The notes under the pieces are model-generated. The model ran no database searches, was not told the origin of the DNA, and worked only from the letters and a program-made list of their open reading frames with translations. This document shows, piece by piece, positions 1-8,485 of a DNA stretch of 45,012 bases. The DNA is from SZUA-36 sp964650905 (GTDB lineage Bacteria > Pseudomonadota > Gammaproteobacteria > Xanthomonadales > SZUA-36). The position numbers and the translations under genes are program-made. Numbering within the stretch: position 1 is the stretch's first letter; each line of letters begins with the position of its first letter. The stretch spans positions 1 through 45,012 of the forward strand of contig CAZYVH010000016.1 of the NCBI GenBank assembly GCA_964650905.1, written 5' to 3'.

Positions 1-6
1 GGTTAA

Positions 7-1179
7 TCAGAACGTCTTGCTAAAATACTCTTGCAACCGGTCCATGGCCTCTTCTATGACCTCATAAGGCTCGGCGCCGAAACAGATACGCAGGTGGCCT
101 TCACCCGCAGGCCCGTAAAAAGTACCACTCTCGGTCACAACATAGGTTTCGGCGAGTATTTCATCTGCTAACTGCTGGGATGGTTTACCAAAGGCACTGA
201 CATCGGGAAACGCGTAAATGGTGCCCTGCGGCAGCGGGCAAACGATCCCCTCTATTTCATTCAAACGCCGACATACCATTTCCCTGCGACGCTCGTCCTC
301 CGCGTGCATTTCTGCAAGGCAGTCCTGCGGACCGGTCAACGCAGCAAGGGCGCCGTACTGGATAAACACGTTGACGTGAGCAACATCATTGACTGTGATC
401 TTCAGCAAGGCCGGCATGAATTCCTGTCTGCAGGCCACGTAACCCAGACGCCAACCATCCATGGCAAAGGCTTTCGTATAGGCAACCATGGTGAACGTGC
501 GTTCCCACATGCCGGGTAGTGAGGCGATGCTGATGTGTTGCTGTCCATCATAGGTAATCTGCTCATAGACCTCGTCACTTGCCACCAGCAAGTCATATTT
601 TATGGCCAGGTCAGCAATGATCTGCAGTTCGTCACGGCGGTAAACCCTGCCGGTCGGATTGGCCGGGTTAACGATGCAAAGCATACGTGTCTTATCGGTG
701 ATGCGCGTCTCAATGGCGTCCCGGTTTATCGAAAAGCCATTCTTCCCATCCAGTGGCGCCAGCACGACCTTGCCACCTGCCAGTTCTATCTTGTTGACAT
801 GCTGTGGATAATAGGGTTCCAGCAAAATGACCTCATCACCTTCATCCAGTGCGGCCATAAAGACCGCGTAAGCAGCGTGTGTAAGACCATTGGTGACCAG
901 CACCTCGTCAGGCGCAACCACGAGATCATTGAACGATTTGAGTTTGTCTGCAATGGCCTGGCGAAGCAACGGATCGCCGGCAAAGTCCCCGTAATGTACG
1001 ATGCCATCATCGAGCGCCTGCTTGGCAGCCTGCTTGATATGCAATGGTGTATCGAAACTCGGTCTGCCGACCTCAAGATGAATGACGTCCCTGCCCTCGG
1101 CCATGAGTGGCATGGCTTTTTCGTACATGCCAAAGCTCTTGGGTGAACTCTGGGTAATTCTGTTCGCAGGCCATTTCAT
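7..1179 (-). CDS. class I/II pyridoxal-phosphate aminotransferase
   Basis: A 390-residue fold-type I PLP aminotransferase of the aspartate aminotransferase superfamily, a usual length for the family. Visible motifs are NPANPTG (about 171-177), SDEVYE (201-206) with the PLP-ring aspartate, the Schiff-base lysine Lys236 in YTKAF, the WRLGY arginine just after it, and a C-terminal LRICFG that should hold the substrate-carboxylate arginine. It probably transfers amino groups between an amino acid and a 2-oxo acid in the cytoplasm. The amino-acid substrate cannot be read from sequence. The gene is intact, and its stop lies at the window edge. It lies downstream of a TonB receptor on the same strand but is separated from it by a strong palindrome at 1364-1391, so it probably has its own promoter. 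Neighbouring genes also concern amino acids and peptides. Confidence 0.93.
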   Translation of the reverse strand: MKWPANRITQSSPKSFGMYEKAMPLMAEGRDVIHLEVGRPSFDTPLHIKQAAKQALDDGIVHYGDFAGDPLLRQAIADKLKSFNDLVVAPDEVLVTNGLTHAAYAVFMAALDEGDEVILLEPYYPQHVNKIELAGGKVVLAPLDGKNGFSINRDAIETRITDKTRMLCIVNPANPTGRVYRRDELQIIADLAIKYDLLVASDEVYEQITYDGQQHISIASLPGMWERTFTMVAYTKAFAMDGWRLGYVACRQEFMPALLKITVNDVAHVNVFIQYGALAALTGPQDCLAEMHAEDERRREMVCRRLNEIEGIVCPLPQGTIYAFPDVSAFGKPSQQLADEILAETYVVTESGTFYGPAGEGHLRICFGAEPYEVIEEAMDRLQEYFSKTF

Positions 1180-1363
1180 AATTGTTCCTCGTTAATGTGT
1201 TTTGATGTCCGTGTTCATTGAACCGGCCGGTACCAGCTTGCCAGGATAAAAGTTGGCATGCAGGAAATACTGGTTGGTAATTTACACGACCTGAACAGTC
1301 TGCTAAATACGGCCCAGGTGCCGCATATTATCGTGCCGGAAACACTCTAATTCTTCCAAAATG

Positions 1364-1391
1364 CAACACCCATGGAATTCCATGGGTGTTG
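1364..1391 (-). terminator. perfect 28-bp palindrome, probable terminator
   Basis: A perfect, loopless 28-bp inverted repeat with the EcoRI-like centre GGAATTCC. Outer CCAAAA and TTTTGG blocks (about 1357 and 1412) extend the symmetry. It lies 92 bp beyond the stop of the minus-strand TonB receptor gene. Read in that direction it is followed by GCATTTTGG, a weak T-tract. A terminator for that gene is the simplest reading; a protein-binding palindrome is the alternative. Confidence 0.5.
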
Positions 1392-1482
1392 TTGGTTCAG
1401 TTTTGGACAATGTCAACCAGCGGGGGCAAATCTACTGCCTGAGCAACGTACTTGCTAACCCGGCCCTGGCCTGTCTGAACTG

Positions 1483-3822
1483 TTACTGTCTCCAGACCAG
1501 ACGGGCACCGATTGTACGCGGACGTATGGCCACGATGGACTGCGGATCCTGGAACGTGCCAATACCATCGATCACACCGACTTCGTTGCTCAGGTTCTTC
1601 ACATAGGCACCGATCGTGAAATGCTCGTTGACCGCCAGGTTCACAACCAAATCAAATTGTGTGTAAGAGTCCAGTTCGATATTGAACGGGCTGTCCGGTC
1701 TGAACTCGGTGTTGGTGTCACCGCGATAGGTGGCATCACCAATGACCTGCACAGACATGCCGTCCCCGACCGGGTGATCATATTTCAGCGACAGGCTGTA
1801 CTGGGTGGCAGCCACGTTCGGAATCTTGTCCCCTTTCTGACCGACGATGACGAAAGGCGAGGCACCAGGCAACACCGGCTGATCGGTGGTTAACTCGTGC
1901 TTGAAGAACCCGGTGCCGGTGAAGGACGCCTGCAGATTGTCGGACAGCAACACCTTCACACCCCACTCGATACCATTGATCTCGGCCTTGCCGCCATTGG
2001 TCGTGAATGGAATGTTACCGGCCGGATCACGCGGTTCCACCTGGATATCACTCCAGTCGATATGAAATAGCGTCGCGTTCAACTGCAGGTGTTTTTCAAG
2101 CAACTGCGACTTGATCCCCAGTTCGTAGTTTTTTAATTTATCCGAGTCGTAGATCGGTGGAATTCCCTGTGCAAACGGCTGGTTGGAATTATTGACACCA
2201 CCTGTACGGAAACCTTCCGAGTACAGGCCATACACCATGACGTCGTCCGTCGTGGTGTAGGACAGCGCCACCATCGGCGTGACCTGATCCTCGTTACCCT
2301 TGAGCCGACCGACCTTGTTGCCATTGTCCGTTTCGCCAACGATGTCGCCTGATGGAATGGGCGCATTGGTGAAAAAGCCATGGGTCGTACCCTGATCTGA
2401 GGTCAGGTCAACTTTGAAGTAACGCAGACCACCCTTCAGTTGCCAGCGTTCTGAAAAATCGTAAGTGGCCTCACCGTAAATGGCTTTCTGCTCGATTTCA
2501 TCGTTGCGGAAACGGCCAAAAATTGCGGTACCGCCGGCCAGGAACGCATCATTCGAATTGGATGCATCCCAGGGTACATTGCCACCATTGCCATCGGTAC
2601 TGGTCACGTGGACTGCAAACTCCTGTTTTTCCTTCTGGTAGTAAACACCCGAGACAAAATTGAACGGACCACTGAAACTGGAGGCGAAGCGGCCTTCCGC
2701 CATCTTGATGTTGTAGGACTGCGGCTGATTGGTTATGCCAACGACCGGCGCCTGGAAAAACAGCAGGATCGGCGTGCTGTCGAAAGTAAAATCGATGTCG
2801 TGGTCATAGCTGCTCGCTGACAGCACGACATTGCCGACACCGGTGTCATAGGTCAGCGTTGCGCCAAACAGGTCGACGTCGTCTATCCGGGGGGATTTGG
2901 TGATATCTGAATTGATATAGTCGGTGGCCGGTGTCAACAACGGCAGGCCCGATAAATGGGCGTAATCGGAGCGGTTATCGGGCCAGGCCGTAACGCCCTT
3001 GGCCGTGTAACGCGAGGTACCGCCAATATCGGTACGTTGACCAACAAACAGAAAATCAAGACTTAGTTCATCCGTTGGCTGCCAGACCACGCTGACACGA
3101 GCACCATCGGTATCCTCGGAGTTGATGTCCTTGTCGTTGGCGTCAAAAGACGTTGAGTTTTGCTGGCGGCGCGGCTGATCGACCCAGCCGTCCATATCGG
3201 TCCGGTAGGCCAGCAGCCGGATCGCCAGCTTGTCGTCGAAGACAGGCAAATTGATGCCACCAGACATGTTGTAGCCATTACCACCCTTATGGATAGATGC
3301 AAAATCGAAATCACCGAACACTTCAAACGAAGAAGGATCGGCCTTGCGCGGGATATAACGGATATTGCCCGCCATCGAGTTGGCCCCGTAAAGCGTGCCC
3401 TGTGGACCATTTAATACCTCGATACGTTCCATATCGAGTAACTTGATCGGTGCATTTTTACCACCACCGTCCTGCTGGTCACTGGCGGTGATCACATACT
3501 CACCAAAATAACTGCCGACAACTGCCGGTCCATTGCCGTTAACGCCACGGATAATAAACTCCATGTCACCGGGCCCCAGGTCCTGGAAGGTCAGACCGGG
3601 TACACTGCTGGCAATGTCGCGGAATGAAAAATCGGCTTTATCCTGCAGGGATGCGCCACCGACCGCGTAGACAGACGCCGGGATGGACTGGATGTCCATA
3701 TCACCACGCTTGGTTGCAGTAACCAGGACCTCCTCCAGCACGTTTTCAGCGGCTAATGCAGATGCACTGAAAGCCAGCAGTCCTGTAAAAATAATTAAAC
3801 TATGTGTGTACTTCGTTCTCAT
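1483..3822 (-). CDS. TonB-dependent outer-membrane receptor
   Basis: A 779-residue TonB-dependent receptor. Residues 1-24 form a signal peptide ending near ALA-AE. The TonB box region EEVLVTATKR follows, then the plug domain with RIEVLNGPQGTLYGANS (about 133-150), then a 22-strand-type barrel ending in aromatic/basic residues (RLVWRQ). The family imports large or scarce nutrients such as siderophores, vitamins, glycans and peptides, using TonB-ExbBD energy. The substrate is not evident. The plug motif has NGPQGTLYGANSMAGN instead of the commoner RGPQGTLYGRNT.GG, so the loop is somewhat divergent. A MarR regulator lies upstream on the same strand with an inverted repeat between them, suggesting control by that regulator. 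Neighbouring aminotransferases and peptide transporters make a peptide-like or amino-acid-like ligand plausible, but this is inference. Confidence 0.95.
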   Translation of the reverse strand: MRTKYTHSLIIFTGLLAFSASALAAENVLEEVLVTATKRGDMDIQSIPASVYAVGGASLQDKADFSFRDIASSVPGLTFQDLGPGDMEFIIRGVNGNGPAVVGSYFGEYVITASDQQDGGGKNAPIKLLDMERIEVLNGPQGTLYGANSMAGNIRYIPRKADPSSFEVFGDFDFASIHKGGNGYNMSGGINLPVFDDKLAIRLLAYRTDMDGWVDQPRRQQNSTSFDANDKDINSEDTDGARVSVVWQPTDELSLDFLFVGQRTDIGGTSRYTAKGVTAWPDNRSDYAHLSGLPLLTPATDYINSDITKSPRIDDVDLFGATLTYDTGVGNVVLSASSYDHDIDFTFDSTPILLFFQAPVVGITNQPQSYNIKMAEGRFASSFSGPFNFVSGVYYQKEKQEFAVHVTSTDGNGGNVPWDASNSNDAFLAGGTAIFGRFRNDEIEQKAIYGEATYDFSERWQLKGGLRYFKVDLTSDQGTTHGFFTNAPIPSGDIVGETDNGNKVGRLKGNEDQVTPMVALSYTTTDDVMVYGLYSEGFRTGGVNNSNQPFAQGIPPIYDSDKLKNYELGIKSQLLEKHLQLNATLFHIDWSDIQVEPRDPAGNIPFTTNGGKAEINGIEWGVKVLLSDNLQASFTGTGFFKHELTTDQPVLPGASPFVIVGQKGDKIPNVAATQYSLSLKYDHPVGDGMSVQVIGDATYRGDTNTEFRPDSPFNIELDSYTQFDLVVNLAVNEHFTIGAYVKNLSNEVGVIDGIGTFQDPQSIVAIRPRTIGARLVWRQ

Positions 3823-3866
3823 GACATTCCCCAGTTAACGGTTATGAATTAATTTGCGAGGAGACT

Positions 3867-3882
3867 ATATGACACATCATAT
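3867..3882. promoter_or_regulatory. inverted repeat upstream of TonB receptor (possible MarR operator)
   Basis: A perfect 6-4-6 inverted repeat, ATATGA-CACA-TCATAT, lies 45 bp upstream of the receptor start and 33 bp past the MarR stop. AT-rich palindromes of this size suit MarR-family dimers, and the encoded MarR protein is adjacent. No binding data are available. Confidence 0.4.
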
Positions 3883-3914
3883 ATGGTCGCAATCAGATTA
3901 TACAAGACAATTTT

Positions 3915-4367
3915 CTACTCCTCTTCTTCGATATTATTCTGGATTCTCCGCAGGAAACCAATCAGTGTCTGGATGTCACCCTGACTGAACCCCCGTAAGG
4001 CCTTTTCCTGGTGCCGGGTCGCCAATGGATAAACCCTGGCAAAGGCCTCCTCACCGGCCTCGGTCAGCATCACCTGGACAAAGCGCGAATCCTTATCAGA
4101 GATTTTGCGCACTGCCAGGCCTTCGCGTTCCAACTGATCAACGATGCGACTGACCGTGGGTTGCTCAATGATGGTTGCGGCCACAATTTCACCCATGTTC
4201 ATGCAGCCATGGTCCTTGAGCACGGCCAGCACCCGCCAGCGTGCCAGGTTGATCCCGGATTTTCGCAGGCTTCTTCTCAATCGTTGATTGAGCTGATTGG
4301 TAATCCGGTAGATCAGGTAAGGGACATATTTCCCCAGCCAGTGATCACCCCGTTTGAATCGTTTCAC
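3915..4367 (-). CDS. MarR-family transcriptional regulator
   Basis: A 150-residue winged-helix regulator of normal MarR length. The N-terminal dimerisation helices are followed by the wHTH (about 55-100): ARWRVLAVLKDHG, then MGEIVAATIIEQPTVSRIVDQLEREGL, with the wing at VRKISDKDSR. MarR proteins usually repress neighbouring genes and are released by small phenolic or metabolic ligands. It is divergent from the class V aminotransferase gene and 92 bp upstream of the TonB receptor on the same strand. Palindromes lie on both sides (3867-3882 and 4387-4406). I infer that it controls the receptor, the aminotransferase and itself. The ligand is unknown. Confidence 0.93.
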   Translation of the reverse strand: MKRFKRGDHWLGKYVPYLIYRITNQLNQRLRRSLRKSGINLARWRVLAVLKDHGCMNMGEIVAATIIEQPTVSRIVDQLEREGLAVRKISDKDSRFVQVMLTEAGEEAFARVYPLATRHQEKALRGFSQGDIQTLIGFLRRIQNNIEEEE

Positions 4368-4386
4368 GTTAAAAATAGCTCCTGTT

Positions 4387-4406
4387 TGAAACTATATACG
4401 TTTTCA
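4387..4406. promoter_or_regulatory. 20-bp imperfect palindrome in the MarR/aminotransferase divergent promoter region
   Basis: TGAAA and TTTCA half sites are arranged symmetrically around a central TATA (TGAAA-N3-TATA-N3-TTTCA), 20 bp upstream of the MarR start and 54 bp upstream of the aminotransferase start. The size and place suit an operator for autoregulation by the MarR protein. It differs from the repeat at 3867-3882, so at most one of the two may be the real site. Confidence 0.35.
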
Positions 4407-4459
4407 TGTAACTTGAGCATACATTTTTCCTGGCGTATTTGCCAGTAAGGGAACAATTA

Positions 4460-5617
4460 ATGATAAACCCGGCAAATGGACAATCCTGGCAGGAAATACG
4501 CGACCGGTTCCCGGTATTTCAGCACAAAACCTATCTGAACAGCTGCTCCTATGGCGCCCTGGCCTATGAGGTCGAAGCGTCGTTGCAAGCCTACCTCCAG
4601 GCCCGCAGTGACAGGGGTGCTGACTGGGATTACTGGGTTGAACGCAACGAGGCGGTCAGAGCCTCAGTCGCCAAATTACTGGGTGTTAGCCCCAACGAGG
4701 TCGCGGTAACGGCTTCTGTGTCGGCGGGTATCGACTCCGTGGCCAGTGCATTGAACTTTGACGGTCCACGTAACAAGGTCATCATCACCGATTTTGAGTT
4801 TCCCACCAATGCGCAGATCTGGTACGCGCAAGAGGCGCGTGGTGCCCGCGTGGTCAGAATTGCTGCTGAAGATGACAGGATTCCACTGGAGAAATTCACA
4901 CAGGAAATCGATGAGCAAACCCTCATCGTCGCAACCGCCCAGGTCTGTTTCAGAAACGGCGCCCGACAGGACATACCAGCCATTGCCGAAATCGCCAGAC
5001 GCAAAGGTGCGCTGACCCTGGTGGACGGCTACCAGGCGCTCGGGACCCTACAATTTAATGCCAAACAAGCCGCTGTTGATTTCCTCGTGGGTGGCAATCT
5101 TAAATACCTGTTGGGTACTGCCGGTATTGCCTTTATGTATGTACGCGAGGAACTGATTGAATCCCTGGTGCCTTCCGTCACCGGTTGGTTTGCCCAGCAG
5201 GATATCACGGCGATGGATATCACCCGCTACACACCGGCATTGTCAGCGCGGCGTTTCGAAGCGGGTACACCACCGGTACCCAATACCTACATGGCAGAAG
5301 CCGGCTTGGCCATTTTGCACGAGATCGGTCTGCCCGCCATCGAATCGCGCATCGGTGAACTCACCGGCGCCGTCAAGGATGCGGCCCGGGCTGCGGGCTA
5401 TACAACGGCTTCGCCAATGGATCCCGCGCAACACGCGGCAATGCTCACCCTGCGCGCCTTGGATGACAACCGCCTGGTGGCAGCGCTTGCAGATGACAAC
5501 ATCGTGGTTTCCTGTCGCGATGGCAACCTTAGAATTTCACCACATTTTTATAACAACTTCGATGATATCGAACACCTGTTTCGTGCATTGCATAAAAACC
5601 GTGATTTACTGGCCTGA
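4460..5617 (+). CDS. class V aminotransferase (cysteine-desulfurase/isopenicillin-epimerase-like)
   Basis: A 385-residue fold-type I PLP enzyme of aminotransferase class V. It shows the N-terminal LNSCSYG substrate loop (about 27-32), VDGYQALG (188-195) with the PLP-binding aspartate, and Lys215 in GGNLKYLLGT as the Schiff-base lysine. The C-terminal RISPHFYNN motif is typical. A TTG start at 4439 is possible, but the ATG at 4460 is preceded by TAAGGGA at good spacing and is preferred. Family members act on amino acids or cysteine derivatives as lyases, epimerases or aminotransferases. No catalytic cysteine loop of IscS type is evident, so desulfurase activity is not supported. It is divergent from the MarR gene and probably regulated by it. 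Confidence 0.88.
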   Translation: MINPANGQSWQEIRDRFPVFQHKTYLNSCSYGALAYEVEASLQAYLQARSDRGADWDYWVERNEAVRASVAKLLGVSPNEVAVTASVSAGIDSVASALNFDGPRNKVIITDFEFPTNAQIWYAQEARGARVVRIAAEDDRIPLEKFTQEIDEQTLIVATAQVCFRNGARQDIPAIAEIARRKGALTLVDGYQALGTLQFNAKQAAVDFLVGGNLKYLLGTAGIAFMYVREELIESLVPSVTGWFAQQDITAMDITRYTPALSARRFEAGTPPVPNTYMAEAGLAILHEIGLPAIESRIGELTGAVKDAARAAGYTTASPMDPAQHAAMLTLRALDDNRLVAALADDNIVVSCRDGNLRISPHFYNNFDDIEHLFRALHKNRDLLA

Positions 5618-5756
5618 ATTACAGGAATGAATTGCGGGGTCATGGTGAAGCGCCAGAGTGGCCCACTTGACTGATATTAGTCTGGCTGTTTAACTCTAGT
5701 AGCCTGCACACTGCCGATGGCACTGCGCTATCAGGCAACAAACAGTCAAAATGGAC

Positions 5757-6001
5757 CCCGGGTCAAGCCCGGGGTGACGATACTACCGTCGTTCCGGGTG
5801 ACGATACTACCGTCGTTCCGGGTGACGATACGACCGTCGTTCCGGGTGACGATACTACCGTCGTTCCGGGGTGACGATACTACCGTCGATCCGGGTGACG
5901 ATACTACCGTCGTTCCGGGTGACGATACTACCGTCGTTCCGGGTGGCGATACGACCGTCGTTCCGGGTGACGATACTACCGTCGTTCCGGGCTTGACCCG
6001 G
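5757..6001. repeat. nine-copy 24-bp tandem repeat inside a palindromic element
   Basis: Nine head-to-tail copies of a 24-bp unit beginning TGACGATACTACC run from 5775 to 5991. Units 3 and 8 carry a T-to-G change, unit 5 has a T-to-A change, unit 8 also has A-to-G, and unit 4 has one extra G. The array is bounded by an exact 15-bp inverted repeat: CCGGGTCAAGCCCGG at 5758-5772 and CCGGGCTTGACCCGG at 5987-6001. The flanks resemble the common dispersed palindromic elements of proteobacteria, so this looks like one such element whose inner part expanded. Both strands stay open because the unit is eight codons long, but the apparent peptides (repeats of DDTTVVPG) are not credible genes. It occupies the space just upstream of the symporter gene. 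Confidence 0.9.
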
Positions 6002-6050
6002 AATCTATTTTTGTTTAATAAGAGGCTGTCCCCAGCATCAGGAGCACACC

Positions 6051-7421
6051 ATGCAAGAAACAAATGTCCATGAAACCTGGTCGTCCCAGTTTGCATTTGT
6101 TCTTGCAGCCATCGGCGCTGCCGTAGGATTGGGAAATATCTGGCGATTCCCATACGTGGCCGGTACCAATGGCGGTGGTGCATTCGTGCTGGTTTACGTT
6201 GGTTTTGTGCTGTTACTGGGCATACCCATCATCACCGCCGAACTCGCCATGGGCCGGCGTGGCCACCAAAGCCCCGTGGTGGGTATGTCAGCATTGGCGA
6301 AGGCGGAAGGCCGCAGTCAGAAATGGCAGTTAATCGGCTGGCTCAGTATCCTGGTCCCACTGCTCGGTCTGACTTACTACAGCATCGTCGCCGGCTGGGC
6401 CGTTGATTATGTTTTCAAATCTTTCGCCGGCCAATTCAGCGCTGTAACCGGTGCTAGCTCCGGCGCCTTGTTTGACGAATTGCTGGCCTCTCCGTGGCGC
6501 ATGATTTTCTGGCATACGGTTTACATCGGTCTGACCGTTTTTGTAGTCGCACGTGGTGTCAGGAAAGGTCTGGAACGCTCGGTCAAAATCATGATGCCAG
6601 CCCTGTTTATTATCCTGTTGTTCATGGTTTTTTATGCAATGTTTGTCGGCAATTTCAAGGCAGGGGTTGATTTTCTGTTTGCCGCAGATTTTTCCAAACT
6701 CACTGTTACCGGTGTTCTGATGGCCCTGGGGCAGGCCTTGTTTTCGATGGCCATCGGTGTGGGCGCAATGATCACCTATGGCGCCTACCTGCCAAAAAAT
6801 GTCTCTTTACCCCGGGTTGGCATCATTATCGGTGCCTCAGATACCCTGGTTGCCCTGCTCGCCGGTCTGGCCATATTCCCCCTGGTTCTGCACTATGGAC
6901 TAAACCCCGGTGAGGGGCCGGGGCTGATCTTCGTCACGCTGCCGGTGGCCTTTGGGCAAATGCCCGGGGGTGCGCTGGTGGGTGGCCTGTTCTTTATTTT
7001 GCTGACCTTTGCGGCGCTGACCTCTTCTATAGGTATGCTCGAACCGGTCGTGTCGTGGCTCGAGGAACACCGTGGCTTCAAACGGCCCATGATGGCGCTG
7101 TTGGCCGGTGCCCTGGCGTGGCTGGTTGGTTTGGCTATTGCCCTGTCCTTTAACCTCTGGGGCGATATCAGGCTGCTGGGCATGTTTTCATTCTTCAAGG
7201 ACAAGAGCATCTTCGACCTGATGGACTTCCTGGTCGCAAATATCATGCTGCCACTCAACGCCCTGTTGATCGCGGTGTTCGCAGGCTGGATGATGGCGCG
7301 GCGTTCCACCCTGGATGAACTGGGAATGCCCGATGGCTTACACTTCAAATACTGGCGTTTCATACTCAGGTTTGTCGCCCCGGTCGCATTTGCCCTGATA
7401 TTTTACTCAAGCCTGAGTTAA
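6051..7421 (+). CDS. sodium-dependent symporter, NSS (neurotransmitter:sodium symporter) family
   Basis: A 456-residue inner-membrane transporter of the LeuT/NSS family with about 11-12 hydrophobic segments. The first helix carries the unwound substrate and sodium site AAIGAAVGLGNIWRFPY (about 15-31), which is diagnostic. It is preceded by AGGAGCACACC directly before the ATG. Bacterial members import amino acids with sodium. The next gene, a threonine-dehydratase-like enzyme, starts 8 bp after its stop, so the two are almost certainly cotranscribed and may import and then deaminate the same amino acid. The tandem repeat lies immediately upstream in the probable promoter or leader region. Confidence 0.95.
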   Translation: MQETNVHETWSSQFAFVLAAIGAAVGLGNIWRFPYVAGTNGGGAFVLVYVGFVLLLGIPIITAELAMGRRGHQSPVVGMSALAKAEGRSQKWQLIGWLSILVPLLGLTYYSIVAGWAVDYVFKSFAGQFSAVTGASSGALFDELLASPWRMIFWHTVYIGLTVFVVARGVRKGLERSVKIMMPALFIILLFMVFYAMFVGNFKAGVDFLFAADFSKLTVTGVLMALGQALFSMAIGVGAMITYGAYLPKNVSLPRVGIIIGASDTLVALLAGLAIFPLVLHYGLNPGEGPGLIFVTLPVAFGQMPGGALVGGLFFILLTFAALTSSIGMLEPVVSWLEEHRGFKRPMMALLAGALAWLVGLAIALSFNLWGDIRLLGMFSFFKDKSIFDLMDFLVANIMLPLNALLIAVFAGWMMARRSTLDELGMPDGLHFKYWRFILRFVAPVAFALIFYSSLS

Positions 7422-7428
7422 GCCATAT

Positions 7429-8385
7429 ATGGTGATACAGGCACCGGGCATTGAGGATATCAGGGCAGCGGCCGAGCGTCTGCGTGGACTCGCCCTGCAC
7501 TCACCGCTGGTTCGTTTTAACCCGCCGGATGGCGGGTCCGATATTTATCTCAAACTTGAAAACCTGCAACCCGTGGGTGCGTTCAAGGTCCGCAGCATGG
7601 GTAATATCCTGCTGAGCGCAAAGCCTGAAAACCTGGAACACGGTGTCTATACCGCCAGTTCCGGTAATGCCGGTTATGGGCTTGCCTGGATGGCCCGGCA
7701 CATGCACGTCCCCGCCACCGTATACGTGCCAGATAGCGCACCTGAGGGAAAAGTCAGTTTAATCCGGCGTCTGGGCGCAAAGATCAAGGTCGTGCCTTAC
7801 CCACAGTGGTGGGAAATCATCTGCAACCATGGTCTGGCCACCGAGAAGGGCATGTTTGTTGATGCGGTCTGTGACCCGGCCGCACTGACGGGGAACGCCA
7901 CCATCGGTCTGGAGCTTATCGAGGATCTGCCGGATATCAGCACCATCGTCGTGCCATTTGGTGGTGGTGGTCTGTCCTGTGGTATCGCTGCTGCCGTCAA
8001 AACGCTCAAACCAGACACCCGTATTATCGCTGCTGAATGCGAGACGGCCCTGCCCATCACCGCGGCGCTCAACGCCGGCCGACCGGTGGATGTTGAACAT
8101 AGACCAAGTTTTGTTTCAGGGATTGGTGCGACCGCCGTGCTGACAGAAATGTGGCCGCTGATCCAGCAACTGCTGGATGGTTCCGTTGTCTCCTCACTGA
8201 CCGCAGTCGCCGACGCGGTACGTATGTTGTTCGAATACAACCGGGTGGTTGCCGAAGGCGCCGGCGCCACGGCACTGGCCGGTGCCTTATCCCTGGATGC
8301 CGACGGCCCGGTTGTGTGCGTCATCTCGGGTGGTAATATTGACAACGCACATATGGCGTCGATTCTACAGGGCCGGCAACCCTGA
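7429..8385 (+). CDS. threonine/serine-dehydratase-like PLP enzyme
   Basis: A 318-residue fold-type II PLP enzyme, the length of single-domain serine/threonine dehydratases without the regulatory ACT domain. It has YLKLENLQPVGAFKVRS with the Schiff-base lysine (about residue 48), the asparagine loop SSGNAGYG (usually SSGNHAQG in the family), the phosphate-binding glycine loop FGGGGLSCG, and a C-terminal VISGGNID. The changed asparagine loop and GAFKVR in place of SFKxRG suggest a substrate other than plain threonine, perhaps a hydroxy-amino acid such as those handled by EutB-like dehydratases. It is tightly coupled to the preceding sodium symporter gene. The ATG overlaps no other reading frame and has a weak upstream ribosome site, consistent with translational coupling. 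Confidence 0.88.
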   Translation: MVIQAPGIEDIRAAAERLRGLALHSPLVRFNPPDGGSDIYLKLENLQPVGAFKVRSMGNILLSAKPENLEHGVYTASSGNAGYGLAWMARHMHVPATVYVPDSAPEGKVSLIRRLGAKIKVVPYPQWWEIICNHGLATEKGMFVDAVCDPAALTGNATIGLELIEDLPDISTIVVPFGGGGLSCGIAAAVKTLKPDTRIIAAECETALPITAALNAGRPVDVEHRPSFVSGIGATAVLTEMWPLIQQLLDGSVVSSLTAVADAVRMLFEYNRVVAEGAGATALAGALSLDADGPVVCVISGGNIDNAHMASILQGRQP

Positions 8386-8485
8386 ACCTGAATACCCAGA
8401 ACGGCTGGAGATGCTTGGCCTATCGATAACCAGGCCCTATAATCCCAGCCTTCAAAACCTGAATAACGACAACAAAGGGTGCCTT

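Noticed and set aside
535..1146. Long plus-strand open frame opposite the aminotransferase
   Set aside because: It is the antisense shadow of a clearly conserved gene.
5775..5991. Possible CRISPR array
   Set aside because: The units are directly adjacent with no spacers.
5717..6183. Open frames on both strands encoding repeats of DDTTVVPG-like peptides
   Set aside because: They arise because the 24-bp repeat is a multiple of three; they overlap each other and the symporter gene and have no family motif or ribosome site.
8249..8485. N-terminal extension of the POT transporter frame
   Set aside because: It overlaps the dehydratase gene in another frame, lacks family similarity, and the ATG at 8486 has a good ribosome site.
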